Assembly (NCBI GenBank): GCA_020633675.1
Contig: JACKDE010000005.1
Span: 465,865 to 529,864, forward strand
DNA: 64,000 bases
Reading direction: 5' to 3'
Source: Deferribacteres bacterium
GTDB taxonomy: Bacteria > Zhuqueibacterota > Zhuqueibacteria > Zhuqueibacterales > Geothermadaptataceae
Part shown: positions 8,829 to 17,375 of the stretch, piece by piece
Layout of the letters: each line of letters starts with the position of its first letter
Position numbering within the stretch: the first letter of the stretch is position 1
Position numbers and translations under genes: made by a program
The notes under the pieces: model-generated
Database searches by the model: none
What the model was told of the DNA's origin: nothing
What the model saw: only the letters and a program-made list of their open reading frames with translations

Positions 8829-9938
8829 TCAACCACTCTCAAATCGAGTGCGTTCCTTTAAGCGGTAATTTTCCAGGCCCCAGCGCATTGAGCTGAAGGT
8901 CACTTTCAAAATGCTGGCGACAGGTACAGCCAGCAAAGCGCCCCACAAACCCAAAAGTGCCGTCCCGATCAAAATCACGATGATGACGGCGAGCGGATGA
9001 AGCTCCACGCTGCGCGACACCACGTACGGCGAAACCAGAATATTATCGATCAATTGGATAGTCGCAAATGCCCCGGCCACTGCCATGACGATGCTAAAGC
9101 TCGGCTCATGCAGCAAAGCCACAGCTGCTGCCAGAAAAAATCCCAGCAATGGGCCGAAATAGGGAATCATGTTGGCGAGACCAGCCAGTGCGCCGATAAA
9201 GAAGGAGTATGGAATATCGAGAATAGTGAGCGCGAAAATCGACAGGCTGCCGATAATGCCGGATACCACTAGCTGCCCGCGAATATAGCGCCCCAATTGT
9301 TCGGTCATTTTATGGATAACGATCAGCGAAATTTCAAAATAGCGGTTGGGCATCGACTCGATGAGTGCACGCTTGATAATCCAGCCATCTTTCAGGAAAA
9401 AGAAGACCGAAAAGGCAATGATAATCAGGTAGGGAAAAGAGGTGATGAGTGTCAATGCGGTCGAAAAGCTGGCATTCATCACAGCGTTAACGAACATCTC
9501 CAGTTTGGCGCTGACTTCCACTTGCACTTGCGGGCTTCTCAGGAAAGGTACATTTTCAAACAAGGCACGTTTGACATTGTCCACCATTTTGGCCGGCGAT
9601 TCATCCTGCAACGATAGTGACAGGGCATCGATCTGTTCAGTCACCAGCGGCGAGGCTGCTTGCACGGCAAATGTTAGCAGTATGGAAATCGATAAAAAAA
9701 CCAGCAGAATGCCGCCGATGCGATTGACTCCATTGTTTTCAAGACTGCTGACGATGGGATCGAGCACAGTGGTGATAAGAATGGCAGCGATCAGGGTTGC
9801 AAATACGCGATTGAGCAGGGGGACGAGCTGAAGCAGCAGGAAAAAGCTGACCAGAAAAAAAATGATGCGAATGATGCGGATAAAAAAGCGATCATCCAGG
9901 CTGATGGTGAAGGAGCGGGGTGGGCGATACGATTTCAT
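8829..9938 (-). CDS. AI-2E/PerM family inner-membrane permease
   Basis: 369 aa with about eight hydrophobic helices: a pair near residues 22-60, one near 68-90, one near 165-185, and a C-terminal block (about 215-345) with the family signature around IPYSFFIGALAGLANMIPYFGP and a final helix pair LIGTALLGLWGALLAVPVA. The family includes TqsA (AI-2 exporter) and sodium/proton antiporter-like members, so the substrate cannot be named. The start codon overlaps the stop of the cyclic-nucleotide-binding gene upstream as ATGA, so the two genes are translationally coupled. Length is normal for the family (340-380). Confidence 0.88.
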   Translation of the reverse strand: MKSYRPPRSFTISLDDRFFIRIIRIIFFLVSFFLLLQLVPLLNRVFATLIAAILITTVLDPIVSSLENNGVNRIGGILLVFLSISILLTFAVQAASPLVTEQIDALSLSLQDESPAKMVDNVKRALFENVPFLRSPQVQVEVSAKLEMFVNAVMNASFSTALTLITSFPYLIIIAFSVFFFLKDGWIIKRALIESMPNRYFEISLIVIHKMTEQLGRYIRGQLVVSGIIGSLSIFALTILDIPYSFFIGALAGLANMIPYFGPLLGFFLAAAVALLHEPSFSIVMAVAGAFATIQLIDNILVSPYVVSRSVELHPLAVIIVILIGTALLGLWGALLAVPVASILKVTFSSMRWGLENYRLKERTRFESG

Positions 9939-10501
9939 GAGATGATGATATCCGCTTGTTCCAGTTTGGCGCGCAGTGCATACATTTCTTTGTTGGTTGC
10001 TTTCAGGCGCTCACCGATGACTGCAGCGAGCTGTAGCAAAAACTTATTGCCAAGGCGAGGCTTTTTTGCGATGATATTGAAAAGATCAGGGCGAAACAGG
10101 CCGATAATCTCTGAGTTTTCGCGGGCGATACATGTTGCCGAACGCGGGCTTTCATCCAGAAGCGCCAGCTCACCAAAAAACTCACCTGCATTTAGTACGG
10201 CAATCTCTTTTTTGCCACGATCGGAAGTGATCTTGTAGATTCCAACTGACCCGGCTTTAACGATATACATGCCGACCCCCGGCTCACCTTCCCAAAAAAT
10301 CGGCTCATTTTCTTTAAAAATGCGACGGTGGATGATTTTGCGAAATTCCTTCAACTCAGGAATGGTCATATCATGAAAAAGTGGAATCAGCTTGAGTGTC
10401 GAGACGATATCGTCTTCGCCGGAGGAGTGCTTTTTGAAAACGTTGCCCCAAAAGCTATCGACCATTTTAATCGACTTGGATGTTCCGTTTTTGCTGTTCA
10501 T
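9935..10501 (-). CDS. Cyclic-nucleotide-binding domain protein
   Basis: 188 aa from ATG 10501. A single cNMP-binding beta-roll spans about residues 35-150: LIPLFHDMTIPELKEF, then the phosphate-binding cassette GEFFGELALLDESPRSATC with the conserved Glu and Arg that hold the cyclic nucleotide in CAP-like domains. There is no helix-turn-helix, so it is a regulator of its partner protein rather than a transcription factor; the last about 30 residues are helical. It is first in a two-gene operon with the AI-2E-type permease (ATGA overlap), suggesting it modulates that transporter (inference). A TTG at 10558 lies on the promoter and is excluded. Confidence 0.82.
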   Translation of the reverse strand: MNSKNGTSKSIKMVDSFWGNVFKKHSSGEDDIVSTLKLIPLFHDMTIPELKEFRKIIHRRIFKENEPIFWEGEPGVGMYIVKAGSVGIYKITSDRGKKEIAVLNAGEFFGELALLDESPRSATCIARENSEIIGLFRPDLFNIIAKKPRLGNKFLLQLAAVIGERLKATNKEMYALRAKLEQADIIIS

Positions 10502-10548
10502 CGTCGTGCCGCTGAGTAGATTTGAAAAAATGAGGAAAATTGTTTTGG

Positions 10549-10577
10549 AATATAGCAAACTCTTCGCAGGCAGTCAA
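10549..10577 (-). promoter_or_regulatory. Sigma70-type promoter of the cNMP-binding/permease operon
   Basis: Minus strand TTGACT (10577-10572), 17 bp, TATATT (10554-10549). Predicted start near 10542, 41 nt before the ATG at 10501. Confidence 0.65.
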
Positions 10578-10681
10578 GTTCTTTCAAAGCGTCTATTTTC
10601 TAATGTGTTAGCGGGAAAAATTAAACGCGCAGTGCTTACAAAGCGTACACTTGAAGCATGCCCGTCATCGCCATATTTTCA

Positions 10682-10710
10682 TTGCATTTCAGTGCGCAGC
10701 CTGCTATAAT
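10682..10710 (+). promoter_or_regulatory. Sigma70-type promoter of the EnvC-like gene
   Basis: TTGCAT (10682-10687), 17 bp, TATAAT (10705-10710). Predicted start near 10717, about 120 nt before the ATG at 10839. Confidence 0.6.
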
Positions 10711-10838
10711 CATCATTCAATCTGGCGCCGTTGCGTCAATTTCTTCGATAAAGCCGCTTGTCTTGTACAGTTTCGCGATACTGCCATTTTATCAAATTAA
10801 ATTTGATCTAACCATCAAAAAAGCTTTTTAAAAGAAAA

Positions 10839-11999
10839 ATGAATCAGCGCTTCCTGCTACATCTTTCTATACCGTTCATTTTAATCTCTGCGAACGCAAT
10901 TTTTGCGCAATCGACGAGTTCGACCGAGCTCAGCGAGATTAAATCCCAAATTAGCCAGCTCGAAAAAAAGTTAGCATCCCAAAATAGAAAAGAAGCAGAA
11001 ACCCTCGATTTGCTCGATACGATCGATCGCAAAATGAATGTAACCAAGGACTATGTGTCAAAACTGCAGAAGGAGATCAGAGGGCAGGAACGAAAAGTGA
11101 CGCGCTTAAAATCCCGCCAGGATACCCTGAAAGCAAATCTTGCCGAGTTGAAAGCAGGCTTTTCGGAACGTTTGGTGAGTCTGTACAAACGCGGCAGAGT
11201 GACAACCCTGGAGTTGCTGGTCGATGCCAATTCGTTGCAAAAAATTCAGGTGTGGGCAGAATACCAGCGCAGGCTTTCTGAAAATGACCAGCGAAAAATG
11301 CAGAGCATTCAGGAAGAACAGGAACGCTTGCTCGGCACCCAAAAGCAAATTGGACAGGAAATCAATAAGCAGCAAAAAATGCTCACAGAAAAACGGCAGG
11401 AAGAAACAGAGCTCTCGTCAGATCGGCAAGCCCGCAAAAAAATGCTGGCAGATATACGACAGGATAAAAAAGCCTACCAGCAACAGTTAGATGATTTCCA
11501 GAAGGCAATCGAAGAAATCCAGCGCCTGATTGCAGCTTCTGAAAATGAACCAACCACATCCGCCACCAGCGACATGGCCGACTTTACCCCGGGTACGCCA
11601 TTCGCATCGCTGAAAGGGCGTCTGCCCTGGCCGGCCAAAGGTACAATTCTACGGCCATACGGGCCTTATCAGCATCCGGTGCTCAAAACCATTACCGAAA
11701 ATTTGGGACTTGACATTAAAGTCGAGGCCGGTACCGCGGTGCACACAGTCGCCGACGGAAAGGTAACAGCCGTCACATGGCAGCGAGGCCGTGGCAACCT
11801 CATTATTATCAACCACAGCGATGGTTTTTATACAGTGTATACCCACCTCGATGAGATTATGGTCAATCTGCAACAAACCGTCTCAGCAGGACAAATTGTT
11901 GGCACAGTTGGCGAAACCGGCAGCCTGGACGGGCCCTTGCTGCATTTCCAGGTCTGGAACAAGTTCGATCACCTCGATCCGGTAAAATGGCTGAAATAA
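10839..11999 (+). CDS. EnvC-like murein hydrolase activator (coiled coil plus LytM/M23 domain)
   Basis: 386 aa. Signal peptide at 1-23 (ends AIFAQS). Residues about 28-110 and 150-235 form a long charged coiled coil, and the C-terminal about 120 residues are an M23/LytM domain. In active M23 enzymes the first zinc ligand is the His in H-x-G-x-D; here the sequence is NLGLD, so that His is Asn, while YTHLDE and LHFQVW keep later histidines. This fits the EnvC/NlpD type, where a degenerate LytM domain activates cell-wall amidases at division rather than cutting itself. The gene stands alone, without an ftsEX pair beside it. Confidence 0.87.
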   Translation: MNQRFLLHLSIPFILISANAIFAQSTSSTELSEIKSQISQLEKKLASQNRKEAETLDLLDTIDRKMNVTKDYVSKLQKEIRGQERKVTRLKSRQDTLKANLAELKAGFSERLVSLYKRGRVTTLELLVDANSLQKIQVWAEYQRRLSENDQRKMQSIQEEQERLLGTQKQIGQEINKQQKMLTEKRQEETELSSDRQARKKMLADIRQDKKAYQQQLDDFQKAIEEIQRLIAASENEPTTSATSDMADFTPGTPFASLKGRLPWPAKGTILRPYGPYQHPVLKTITENLGLDIKVEAGTAVHTVADGKVTAVTWQRGRGNLIIINHSDGFYTVYTHLDEIMVNLQQTVSAGQIVGTVGETGSLDGPLLHFQVWNKFDHLDPVKWLK

Positions 12000-12026
12000 A
12001 CAGCCCCCCCGGAGCGATTGCCGCAA

Positions 12027-12506
12027 TTATTCATCAAAAAAGCCAATGTCCAAAATTTTAAAAATTTTCAAACCACGAGGCAGGTTGACTTCCACCTCAT
12101 CGCCTATTTCGTGCTTGATCAGAGCCTTCGCCAGCGGAGACTGGTAGCTGATAATGCCATTATCAATATCGGTTTCGCCATCCCCGAGGATCGAATAGGT
12201 GATTTTGTTCGATTTGCCCACTTCCTGTATCGTCACCTTTTTGCCTAACGTCACAATGCCATCCGGCAAGTCCCCCTTGCGAATAACGCGGGCATTGGCA
12301 AAACGTTCCTGCAGGCTCGAAAGCTTGGCGCCGTAGCTGGATTGTTTCATCTTTGCGGCTTCGTATTCGGCATTCTCGCGCAGATCGCCGTGTTCACGTG
12401 CTGTAGCGATCTCCCTCGCAATATCCTTTTTGAGAATGCGCTCTGTTTCTTCGATTTCCTTCCGCAATTTCTCGTAGCCTTGCTCGGTAAAATAATAGAC
12501 AGGCAT
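12027..12506 (-). CDS. greA: Transcription elongation factor GreA
   Basis: 159 aa, the standard GreA length. The N-terminal antiparallel coiled coil (about 1-78) contains EHGDLRENAEY, whose acidic tip residues reach the RNA polymerase active site to stimulate cleavage of backtracked RNA. The C-terminal FKBP-like domain includes LGKKVTI and GDEVEV. Start ATG 12506 follows GGAGTATTATT, a good ribosome site; an upstream in-frame codon at 12548 lies on the leader terminator and is rejected. The gene is preceded by a strong promoter and, between promoter and ATG, an intrinsic terminator, so most transcripts should stop before the gene (see leader RNA entry). Confidence 0.96.
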   Translation of the reverse strand: MPVYYFTEQGYEKLRKEIEETERILKKDIAREIATAREHGDLRENAEYEAAKMKQSSYGAKLSSLQERFANARVIRKGDLPDGIVTLGKKVTIQEVGKSNKITYSILGDGETDIDNGIISYQSPLAKALIKHEIGDEVEVNLPRGLKIFKILDIGFFDE

Positions 12507-12546
12507 AATAATACTCCGACTTTTTCCTGTGGTTTTGCAGTTAGAC

Positions 12547-12583
12547 AAAAAAAATGCGCGTTTGCAGCAGGCTACAAACGCGC
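12547..12583 (-). terminator. Intrinsic terminator inside the greA leader (attenuator)
   Basis: Minus strand GCGCGTTTG (12583-12575), 10-nt loop, CAAACGCGC (12564-12556), then AT7 or longer U-tract to 12547. It ends 41 nt before the greA ATG. No minus-strand gene lies to its right, so its only plausible job is to control greA or make a short RNA. Confidence 0.8.
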
Positions 12584-12592
12584 TTGTCGATT
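12547..12592 (-). ncRNA. Predicted short greA leader RNA (GraL-like)
   Basis: From the predicted start near 12592 to the end of the U-tract at 12547, about 46 nt. It consists of a few unpaired bases, then the 9-bp hairpin and eight U residues. E. coli greA has the same arrangement: termination in the leader releases an array of short GraL RNAs. Here layout and size match by reading; sequence homology is not claimed and the RNA itself is a prediction. Confidence 0.5.
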
Positions 12593-12598
12593 GTCATA

Positions 12599-12627
12599 AA
12601 TATACAAAAGTCGCCTCTGCATTTCAA
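12599..12627 (-). promoter_or_regulatory. greA promoter
   Basis: Minus strand TTGAAA (12627-12622), 17 bp, TATATT (12604-12599); predicted start near 12592, directly ahead of the leader hairpin. Confidence 0.7.
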
Positions 12628-12730
12628 CATTTTTTTCGCATCGCCACTTGCCGCAATGAGCTATGCTCAAATATGCTGTTGAAAATTTGGCTTTTATTTC
12701 TACATTTACGATTTGCTGGCCTGATTCGTT

Positions 12731-12759
12731 TTGCAGAGCCTTGCAATTAAATCGATAAT
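12731..12759 (+). promoter_or_regulatory. Probable mutY-clpS promoter
   Basis: TTGCAG (12731-12736), 17 bp, GATAAT (12754-12759), start near 12766, about 60 nt before the mutY ATG. Confidence 0.45.
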
Positions 12760-12827
12760 CCATTTGCGATGATCTCAATCAGCTAAAATTCTGCTCGGAA
12801 TCGCAAAACATATTTTTGAATGGAAAA

Positions 12828-13949
12828 ATGGCTTCAACGCTATCAGAACAACAATTATCGCCTTTACGTCAACAGTTGCTGAACTGGTTTGCAGAAGAAA
12901 AGCGCGATTTGCCCTGGCGAAAAACCGACGAACCTTACGCCATTTGGGTCTCGGAGGTGATGTTGCAGCAGACGCAAACGCGCAAGGTGTTGGAATATTA
13001 TGACCGCTTTTTGCAAAAATTTCCATCCATCCGTGCGCTGGCACGTGCGGAGTTGGACGATGTGCTAAAAGCCTGGGAGGGGCTTGGCTACTACGCACGA
13101 GCACGCAACCTGCACCGGGCAGCAAAAGAAATTGTGGCGTCCCATGGTGCAAAAATTCCTGCAGATTATGACACTTTATGTCAGATAAATGGTATTGGTC
13201 CGTATACAGCCGCTGCCGTTTCCAGTATTGCCTTCGGGCAGCCCAAAGCAGTCGTCGACGGCAATGTGATTCGCGTATTGAGCCGGCTGCTTTTGATCGA
13301 TAAAAATCCAAAAGAGAAAAGCACCAAAGCCTCGATCAGCGAATCCGCGCAGCGATTGCTCGACACGACTGCACCGGGAGATTTCAACGAAGCGATGATG
13401 GAGCTTGGTGCGACCATCTGCACGCCACGCAAGCCCAAATGTCTGCTATGCCCAATTTCGGATTTTTGCCAGGCCTACCAAAAATTGGAAGATCCGTCAC
13501 GCCTGCCGGTCAAACCGCCAAAACGCAACGTGCCGCATTTCAATCTCGCGGCTGCGCTGATTTGGGACGAGGGTTTTGTGTTCATCAATCGCCGACAGGA
13601 AAATGGTTTGCTTGGAGGCATGTGGGAATTCCCGGGGGTGAAATTAGAGAATGGCCAATCACCACAGGAAGCGATCAAGCAGGAAATGCTCGAAGACATC
13701 AACCTCGAAGTTGAAGTCGGCGATTTTTTCATGGAAGTGAAGCATGCATACTCGCACTTTAAAATTACCTTGCATGTCTATCACTGCCTTTTCAAAGATG
13801 GCGAACCGCGCCTCACCACTGCCACAGACTGGCGTTGGGTCAAACCGAACGAGCTCAAATATTATGCATTTGCAACCGCCAACAAAAAAGTCATCAATAA
13901 GCTGGAAGCAGAATATGTTCCGGCTCTCCGTGCATCCCGATCAGGATGA
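12828..13949 (+). CDS. mutY: Adenine DNA glycosylase MutY
   Basis: 373 aa from ATG 12828 (an in-frame TTG lies at 12816). MutY removes adenine mispaired with 8-oxoguanine. Visible are LPWRKTDEPYAIWVSEVMLQQTQT with the catalytic Glu, the helix-hairpin-helix INGIGPYTAAAV followed by VDGNVIRVLSR with the catalytic Asp, and the iron-sulfur loop C-x6-C-x2-C-x5-C ending in DFC at about residue 210. Residues about 235-365 form the NUDIX-like domain that reads 8-oxoG (GGMWEFPG). Length is typical. The 3' end overlaps clpS by 35 bp. Confidence 0.95.
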   Translation: MASTLSEQQLSPLRQQLLNWFAEEKRDLPWRKTDEPYAIWVSEVMLQQTQTRKVLEYYDRFLQKFPSIRALARAELDDVLKAWEGLGYYARARNLHRAAKEIVASHGAKIPADYDTLCQINGIGPYTAAAVSSIAFGQPKAVVDGNVIRVLSRLLLIDKNPKEKSTKASISESAQRLLDTTAPGDFNEAMMELGATICTPRKPKCLLCPISDFCQAYQKLEDPSRLPVKPPKRNVPHFNLAAALIWDEGFVFINRRQENGLLGGMWEFPGVKLENGQSPQEAIKQEMLEDINLEVEVGDFFMEVKHAYSHFKITLHVYHCLFKDGEPRLTTATDWRWVKPNELKYYAFATANKKVINKLEAEYVPALRASRSG

Positions 13950-14214
13950 AGAAACCATCGTTGATGACACCACCGATGAGCGCTTGAAAGCGCCATGGAA
14001 GGTGATTTTATACAACGATGATATCCACAGCTTCGACGAGGTGATCCTGCAACTCATGAAAGCGACCGGTTGCACCGACGAGGAAGCGGCGCGCATCGCT
14101 TTCGAAGCGCACTCCAAAGGCAAGGCTGTTGCATTCACAGGTTCATTCGAGAAATGCTTTAAGGTGATGGGCATCTTGCGCCAAATTCAGCTCATCGTCG
14201 AAATCGAAGGATAG
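13915..14214 (+). CDS. clpS: ATP-dependent Clp protease adaptor ClpS
   Basis: 99 aa. ClpS delivers N-degron substrates to ClpAP. The core KVILYNDDIHSFDEVI with the NDDxHSF signature is at about residues 31-46, followed by an FEAHSKGKAVAFTG segment that forms the N-degron pocket wall. Start ATG 13915 has GGAAG 7 nt upstream and lies inside the mutY end (35-bp overlap), so ClpS is probably made by translational coupling with MutY. No clpA is in the window. Downstream it converges on trpE with only 7 bp between the stops. Confidence 0.93.
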   Translation: MFRLSVHPDQDEETIVDDTTDERLKAPWKVILYNDDIHSFDEVILQLMKATGCTDEEAARIAFEAHSKGKAVAFTGSFEKCFKVMGILRQIQLIVEIEG

Positions 14215-14221
14215 CTCGCCC

Positions 14222-15709
14222 TTACAGCCCCCAATCATCCAACCCGCGCTCGGCCAGCGCAATGGCGCTGCGCAGTGCATTGGATTTATGCACCGTTTCT
14301 TCGTACTCCTTTTCCGGCACAGAATCAGCAACGATGCCGGCGCCGGCCTGAAAATAGGCCACGCCATCGCGCACTTCCAGCGTGCGGATGGTGATGCAGG
14401 TGTCGAGATTGCCGGAAAAATCGAAATAACCGAGCGCACCGGCGTACAGCCCGCGCCGGGCTGGCTCAAGCTCTTCAATGATCTCCATGGCCCGCACTTT
14501 TGGTGCGCCGCTAACCGTACCTGCCGGAAAACAGGCCTTGAGCGCATCGATCGCATCGAGCTCCGGCCGCAACCTGCCCCGCACTTCTGAAACAATGTGC
14601 ATTACATGGCTGTAGCGCTCGATAATCATTTTTTGCGTGACGCGCACGTCGCCATAGCGCGCAATCCGGCCGATGTCGTTGCGGCCCAAATCGACCAGCA
14701 TGACATGCTCGGCACACTCTTTTTCATCTGCCAGCAACTCTTCGGCAAGCTGTGTGTCTTCCTGTGGTGTGCTGCCACGGGGCCGCGTTCCCGCGATCGG
14801 CCGCACAGTCGCTTCACCATCTTCCACCCGCACCAGCATTTCCGGACTCGAGCCGATGATGTAATTGCTGTCAATCTGCAAAAAATAAAGATACGGTGAC
14901 GGATTCACCACCCGCAGCGCACGGTAAACATCGAGCGGCGCCGCAGCCAGTGGCCGCGAGAATTGTTGCGACAACACGACCTGAAAAATATCGCCAGCGC
15001 GAATATATTCTTTTGCCTGATTTACGGCCGCGCAAAATTCATTTTTTTGAAAATTGGACTGCACGCCAACGTCGATCTGGGCCGGCCTGGCAGGCTGCTT
15101 TTTCAAAGGCTGAGACAGTGCCTTGCGGATCACTGCAATTTTCATGAGAGCCTGATCATAGCTCGCCTTTAAATCCGCACCATCTTCCAAAATCACATTA
15201 TTGATGATGTGGATTTGCTGCCGATAATGGTCGAAGGCCAGCACCGTTTCATACAGCGCGAAATGGGCATGCGGCACATTATCCAGTTCAGGGTTCCTGA
15301 TTGGCAATTCTTCGATCTGTCTGACGGTATCATAGCCAAAGTAGCCGACAAAACCGCCTGAAAAGCGCGGCAGATCGGGTTGATCGACAAAGCGGTATTT
15401 TGCGAAACGCTGCTGCAAATAAGCAAAAATATCAGCATCGACACGCTCACTGGTTTGCCTGGTTGTCGCTGTTACCACGTGGCCGTCATAATCGATCCGC
15501 TCAACCGGATCTTTGCCCAAAAATGAAAAGCGCGCCAGTTTTTCGCCTCCTTCCACCGATTCCAATAAGAAGCTCTCGCCCTCATGTTCATAAAGCCGCA
15601 TATAGGCCGAAACCGGGGTGAGCAAGTCAGCTAACAGCGACACCGCCACAGGAATGACGTTGCCGTGCTCAGCGGCTTGCCGAAATTGTTCAAATGATGT
15701 TTGCTGCAT
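14222..15709 (-). CDS. trpE: Anthranilate synthase component I
   Basis: 495 aa. Converts chorismate to anthranilate, first step of tryptophan synthesis, with ammonia from a TrpG partner. N-terminal domain has LLESVEGGEKLARFSFLG, the LLES tryptophan feedback site. The chorismate-binding half shows PSPYLYFLQ, GSSPEMLVR, PIAGTRPRG, LGRNDIGRIA and CFPAGTVSGAPKVRAMEII. No trpG or other trp gene is adjacent; the gene stands alone between clpS and aroC. A promoter (15770-15798) would start the mRNA about 54 nt before the ATG; I see no trp leader peptide in that span. Confidence 0.95.
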   Translation of the reverse strand: MQQTSFEQFRQAAEHGNVIPVAVSLLADLLTPVSAYMRLYEHEGESFLLESVEGGEKLARFSFLGKDPVERIDYDGHVVTATTRQTSERVDADIFAYLQQRFAKYRFVDQPDLPRFSGGFVGYFGYDTVRQIEELPIRNPELDNVPHAHFALYETVLAFDHYRQQIHIINNVILEDGADLKASYDQALMKIAVIRKALSQPLKKQPARPAQIDVGVQSNFQKNEFCAAVNQAKEYIRAGDIFQVVLSQQFSRPLAAAPLDVYRALRVVNPSPYLYFLQIDSNYIIGSSPEMLVRVEDGEATVRPIAGTRPRGSTPQEDTQLAEELLADEKECAEHVMLVDLGRNDIGRIARYGDVRVTQKMIIERYSHVMHIVSEVRGRLRPELDAIDALKACFPAGTVSGAPKVRAMEIIEELEPARRGLYAGALGYFDFSGNLDTCITIRTLEVRDGVAYFQAGAGIVADSVPEKEYEETVHKSNALRSAIALAERGLDDWGL

Positions 15710-15769
15710 GCAACTCTGCCAATTTTCGATGTTCTGATTTTGTTTGAATTCGACTATTTGAAGTCGGCA

Positions 15770-15798
15770 AATGTAGCGAACCAGCGAGCTTTAATCAA
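15770..15798 (-). promoter_or_regulatory. trpE promoter
   Basis: Minus strand TTGATT (15798-15793), 17 bp, TACATT (15775-15770). Predicted start near 15763. Confidence 0.5.
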
Positions 15799-15954
15799 GC
15801 TGGAAAAATGCTTGAAGCTTGAAAACCACAGTAGATACATCAATTTAGATCGACAGCGATTAATCGTTGGAAATTTATCGATTAAAGCGTATCTTGTCGC
15901 CCAAAAAATTTTACTGACAACACATCTTAAATCTTAATCCAAACTGCTTATCAT

Positions 15955-17145
15955 ATGTCTCATCTCAAATTTTATACTGCCGGTGAATCTCATGGCCAGG
16001 CTTTGATCGGCATTCTCGAAGGCATGCCCGCCAATGTCGACATTTCAGTAGATGCGATCAACCACGAGCTGCACCGGCGGCAGCAAGGCTATGGGCGCGG
16101 CGGCCGCATGCGCATCGAAAAGGATCAGGCAAACATTCTCTCCGGCATGCGATTCGGCAAAACTCTCGGCGGCCCGATCAGCCTGATGATCGAAAATCGC
16201 GATTGGAAAAATTGGAAAACCAAAATGGCCATCGAAGGCTCACCAAACAATGCGAATCCCGTGCATGTCGCCCGGCCTGGCCATGTCGACCTGGCTGGTG
16301 CGATCAAATACAAGCAAGACGATATTCGCAATCTGCTCGAGCGCGCTTCTGCCCGTGAAACGACCACTCGCGTCGCCCTGGGGGCGATTGCCAAGCAATT
16401 TTTAGCGCATTTGGGCGTCGGCATTGCCAGCCATGTTTTGCAGATGGTCGATGCGCGCGCCAGGCAGTCGCTGATCGATTACGGCAAGCCGGAATGGCAC
16501 ATCGAGTTGGACAGGTTGAATGAAATTGCCGACAAATCACCCGTTCGCTGTCTCGATCCCGACGCGGAAAGCGCCATGATTTCACTGATCGATCAGGCAA
16601 AAAAAGAACGCGATACCGTCGGCGGCATTTTTGAAGTGGTCGCATATAATCTGCCGATCGGCCTTGGCAGCCATGTTCACTGGGATCGCAAGCTCGATGC
16701 CCGCATTGCTGGAGCGATGATGAGCATTCAGGCGATCAAGGGCGTGGAGATCGGCGATGGCATTGGCGGAGCCTGCCGATTTGGCTCGCAGGTGCATGAT
16801 GAAATCTACTACGACGCAGGTAAATCGGCCTACTATCGCAAACAAAACAATGCCGGCGGGCTGGAAGCAGGCATCACCAACGGCATGCCTTTGGTCGTGC
16901 GCGCAGCGATGAAACCCATTTCCACGCTCATGCGGCCACTCGATTCCGTGGACATACACAGCAAGAAAGCAACGCCTGCCCATCGCGAGCGCTCCGACGT
17001 CTGTGCCGTGCCTGCTGCCAGTATTGTGGGCGAAGCCATGCTGGCATTGGTGCTGGCAGATGCCTTTTTGGAAAAATTTGGTGGCGACTCGTATGAAGAA
17101 ATTGCCGAACGCATCGCCAACTGGCGTCAGCACGAGATGCAGTAG
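15955..17145 (+). CDS. aroC: Chorismate synthase
   Basis: 396 aa. Final step of the shikimate pathway: EPSP to chorismate using reduced FMN. The N-terminus LKFYTAGESHGQALIG carries the GESHG signature with the catalytic His; RPGHVDLAGAIKY, DDIRNLLERASARETT and the C-terminal RSDVCAVPAASIVGEAM match the family closely. Length is near 360-400, the usual range. Upstream, 15861-15887 holds a TTAATCG...CGATTAA dyad of unknown role. It starts a run of shikimate genes continued by aroK and aroQ after a 230-bp gap with a strong inverted repeat. Confidence 0.96.
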   Translation: MSHLKFYTAGESHGQALIGILEGMPANVDISVDAINHELHRRQQGYGRGGRMRIEKDQANILSGMRFGKTLGGPISLMIENRDWKNWKTKMAIEGSPNNANPVHVARPGHVDLAGAIKYKQDDIRNLLERASARETTTRVALGAIAKQFLAHLGVGIASHVLQMVDARARQSLIDYGKPEWHIELDRLNEIADKSPVRCLDPDAESAMISLIDQAKKERDTVGGIFEVVAYNLPIGLGSHVHWDRKLDARIAGAMMSIQAIKGVEIGDGIGGACRFGSQVHDEIYYDAGKSAYYRKQNNAGGLEAGITNGMPLVVRAAMKPISTLMRPLDSVDIHSKKATPAHRERSDVCAVPAASIVGEAMLALVLADAFLEKFGGDSYEEIAERIANWRQHEMQ

Positions 17146-17275
17146 TGCGCTCCAAAACGCAACGACAATATTACTTTCAAGTTCATTGTGAATGTCAAAA
17201 TCCAGTAGAAATATTTCCGTTGCACACCGGCATTTAAATATATTAAATTCGCGAAATTTTTATCGGCTTTATGCA

Positions 17276-17324
17276 GCTTATCCGAACAGGCCCGAAGTGC
17301 ATGTGAATCCTGTTTCGGATAAGC
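17276..17324. repeat. Long inverted repeat between aroC and aroK
   Basis: GCTTATCCGAACAGG (17276-17290) pairs with CCTGTTTCGGATAAGC (17309-17324) with one bulged base and an 18-nt loop. It has no U-tract on either strand, so it is not a simple terminator. It could be a dispersed palindrome or an RNA element in the aroK leader; not resolvable here. Confidence 0.6.
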
Positions 17325-17375
17325 GTTGAGCCGTGCTCTACAAGGTATTTTCACCCATTTAAGGAAAATCGTGGA

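Larger units (their letters stand above)
10502..10838. other. Divergent control region
   Basis: No gene. It separates the divergent cNMP-binding and EnvC-like genes and holds a promoter for each (10549-10577 minus and 10682-10710 plus). The EnvC-like mRNA would carry a leader of about 120 nt with no clear structure. Confidence 0.6.

Noticed and set aside
8612..8842. A 76-codon minus-strand frame after the AI-2E permease
   Set aside because: Overlaps the permease end, has no ribosome site and no family features.
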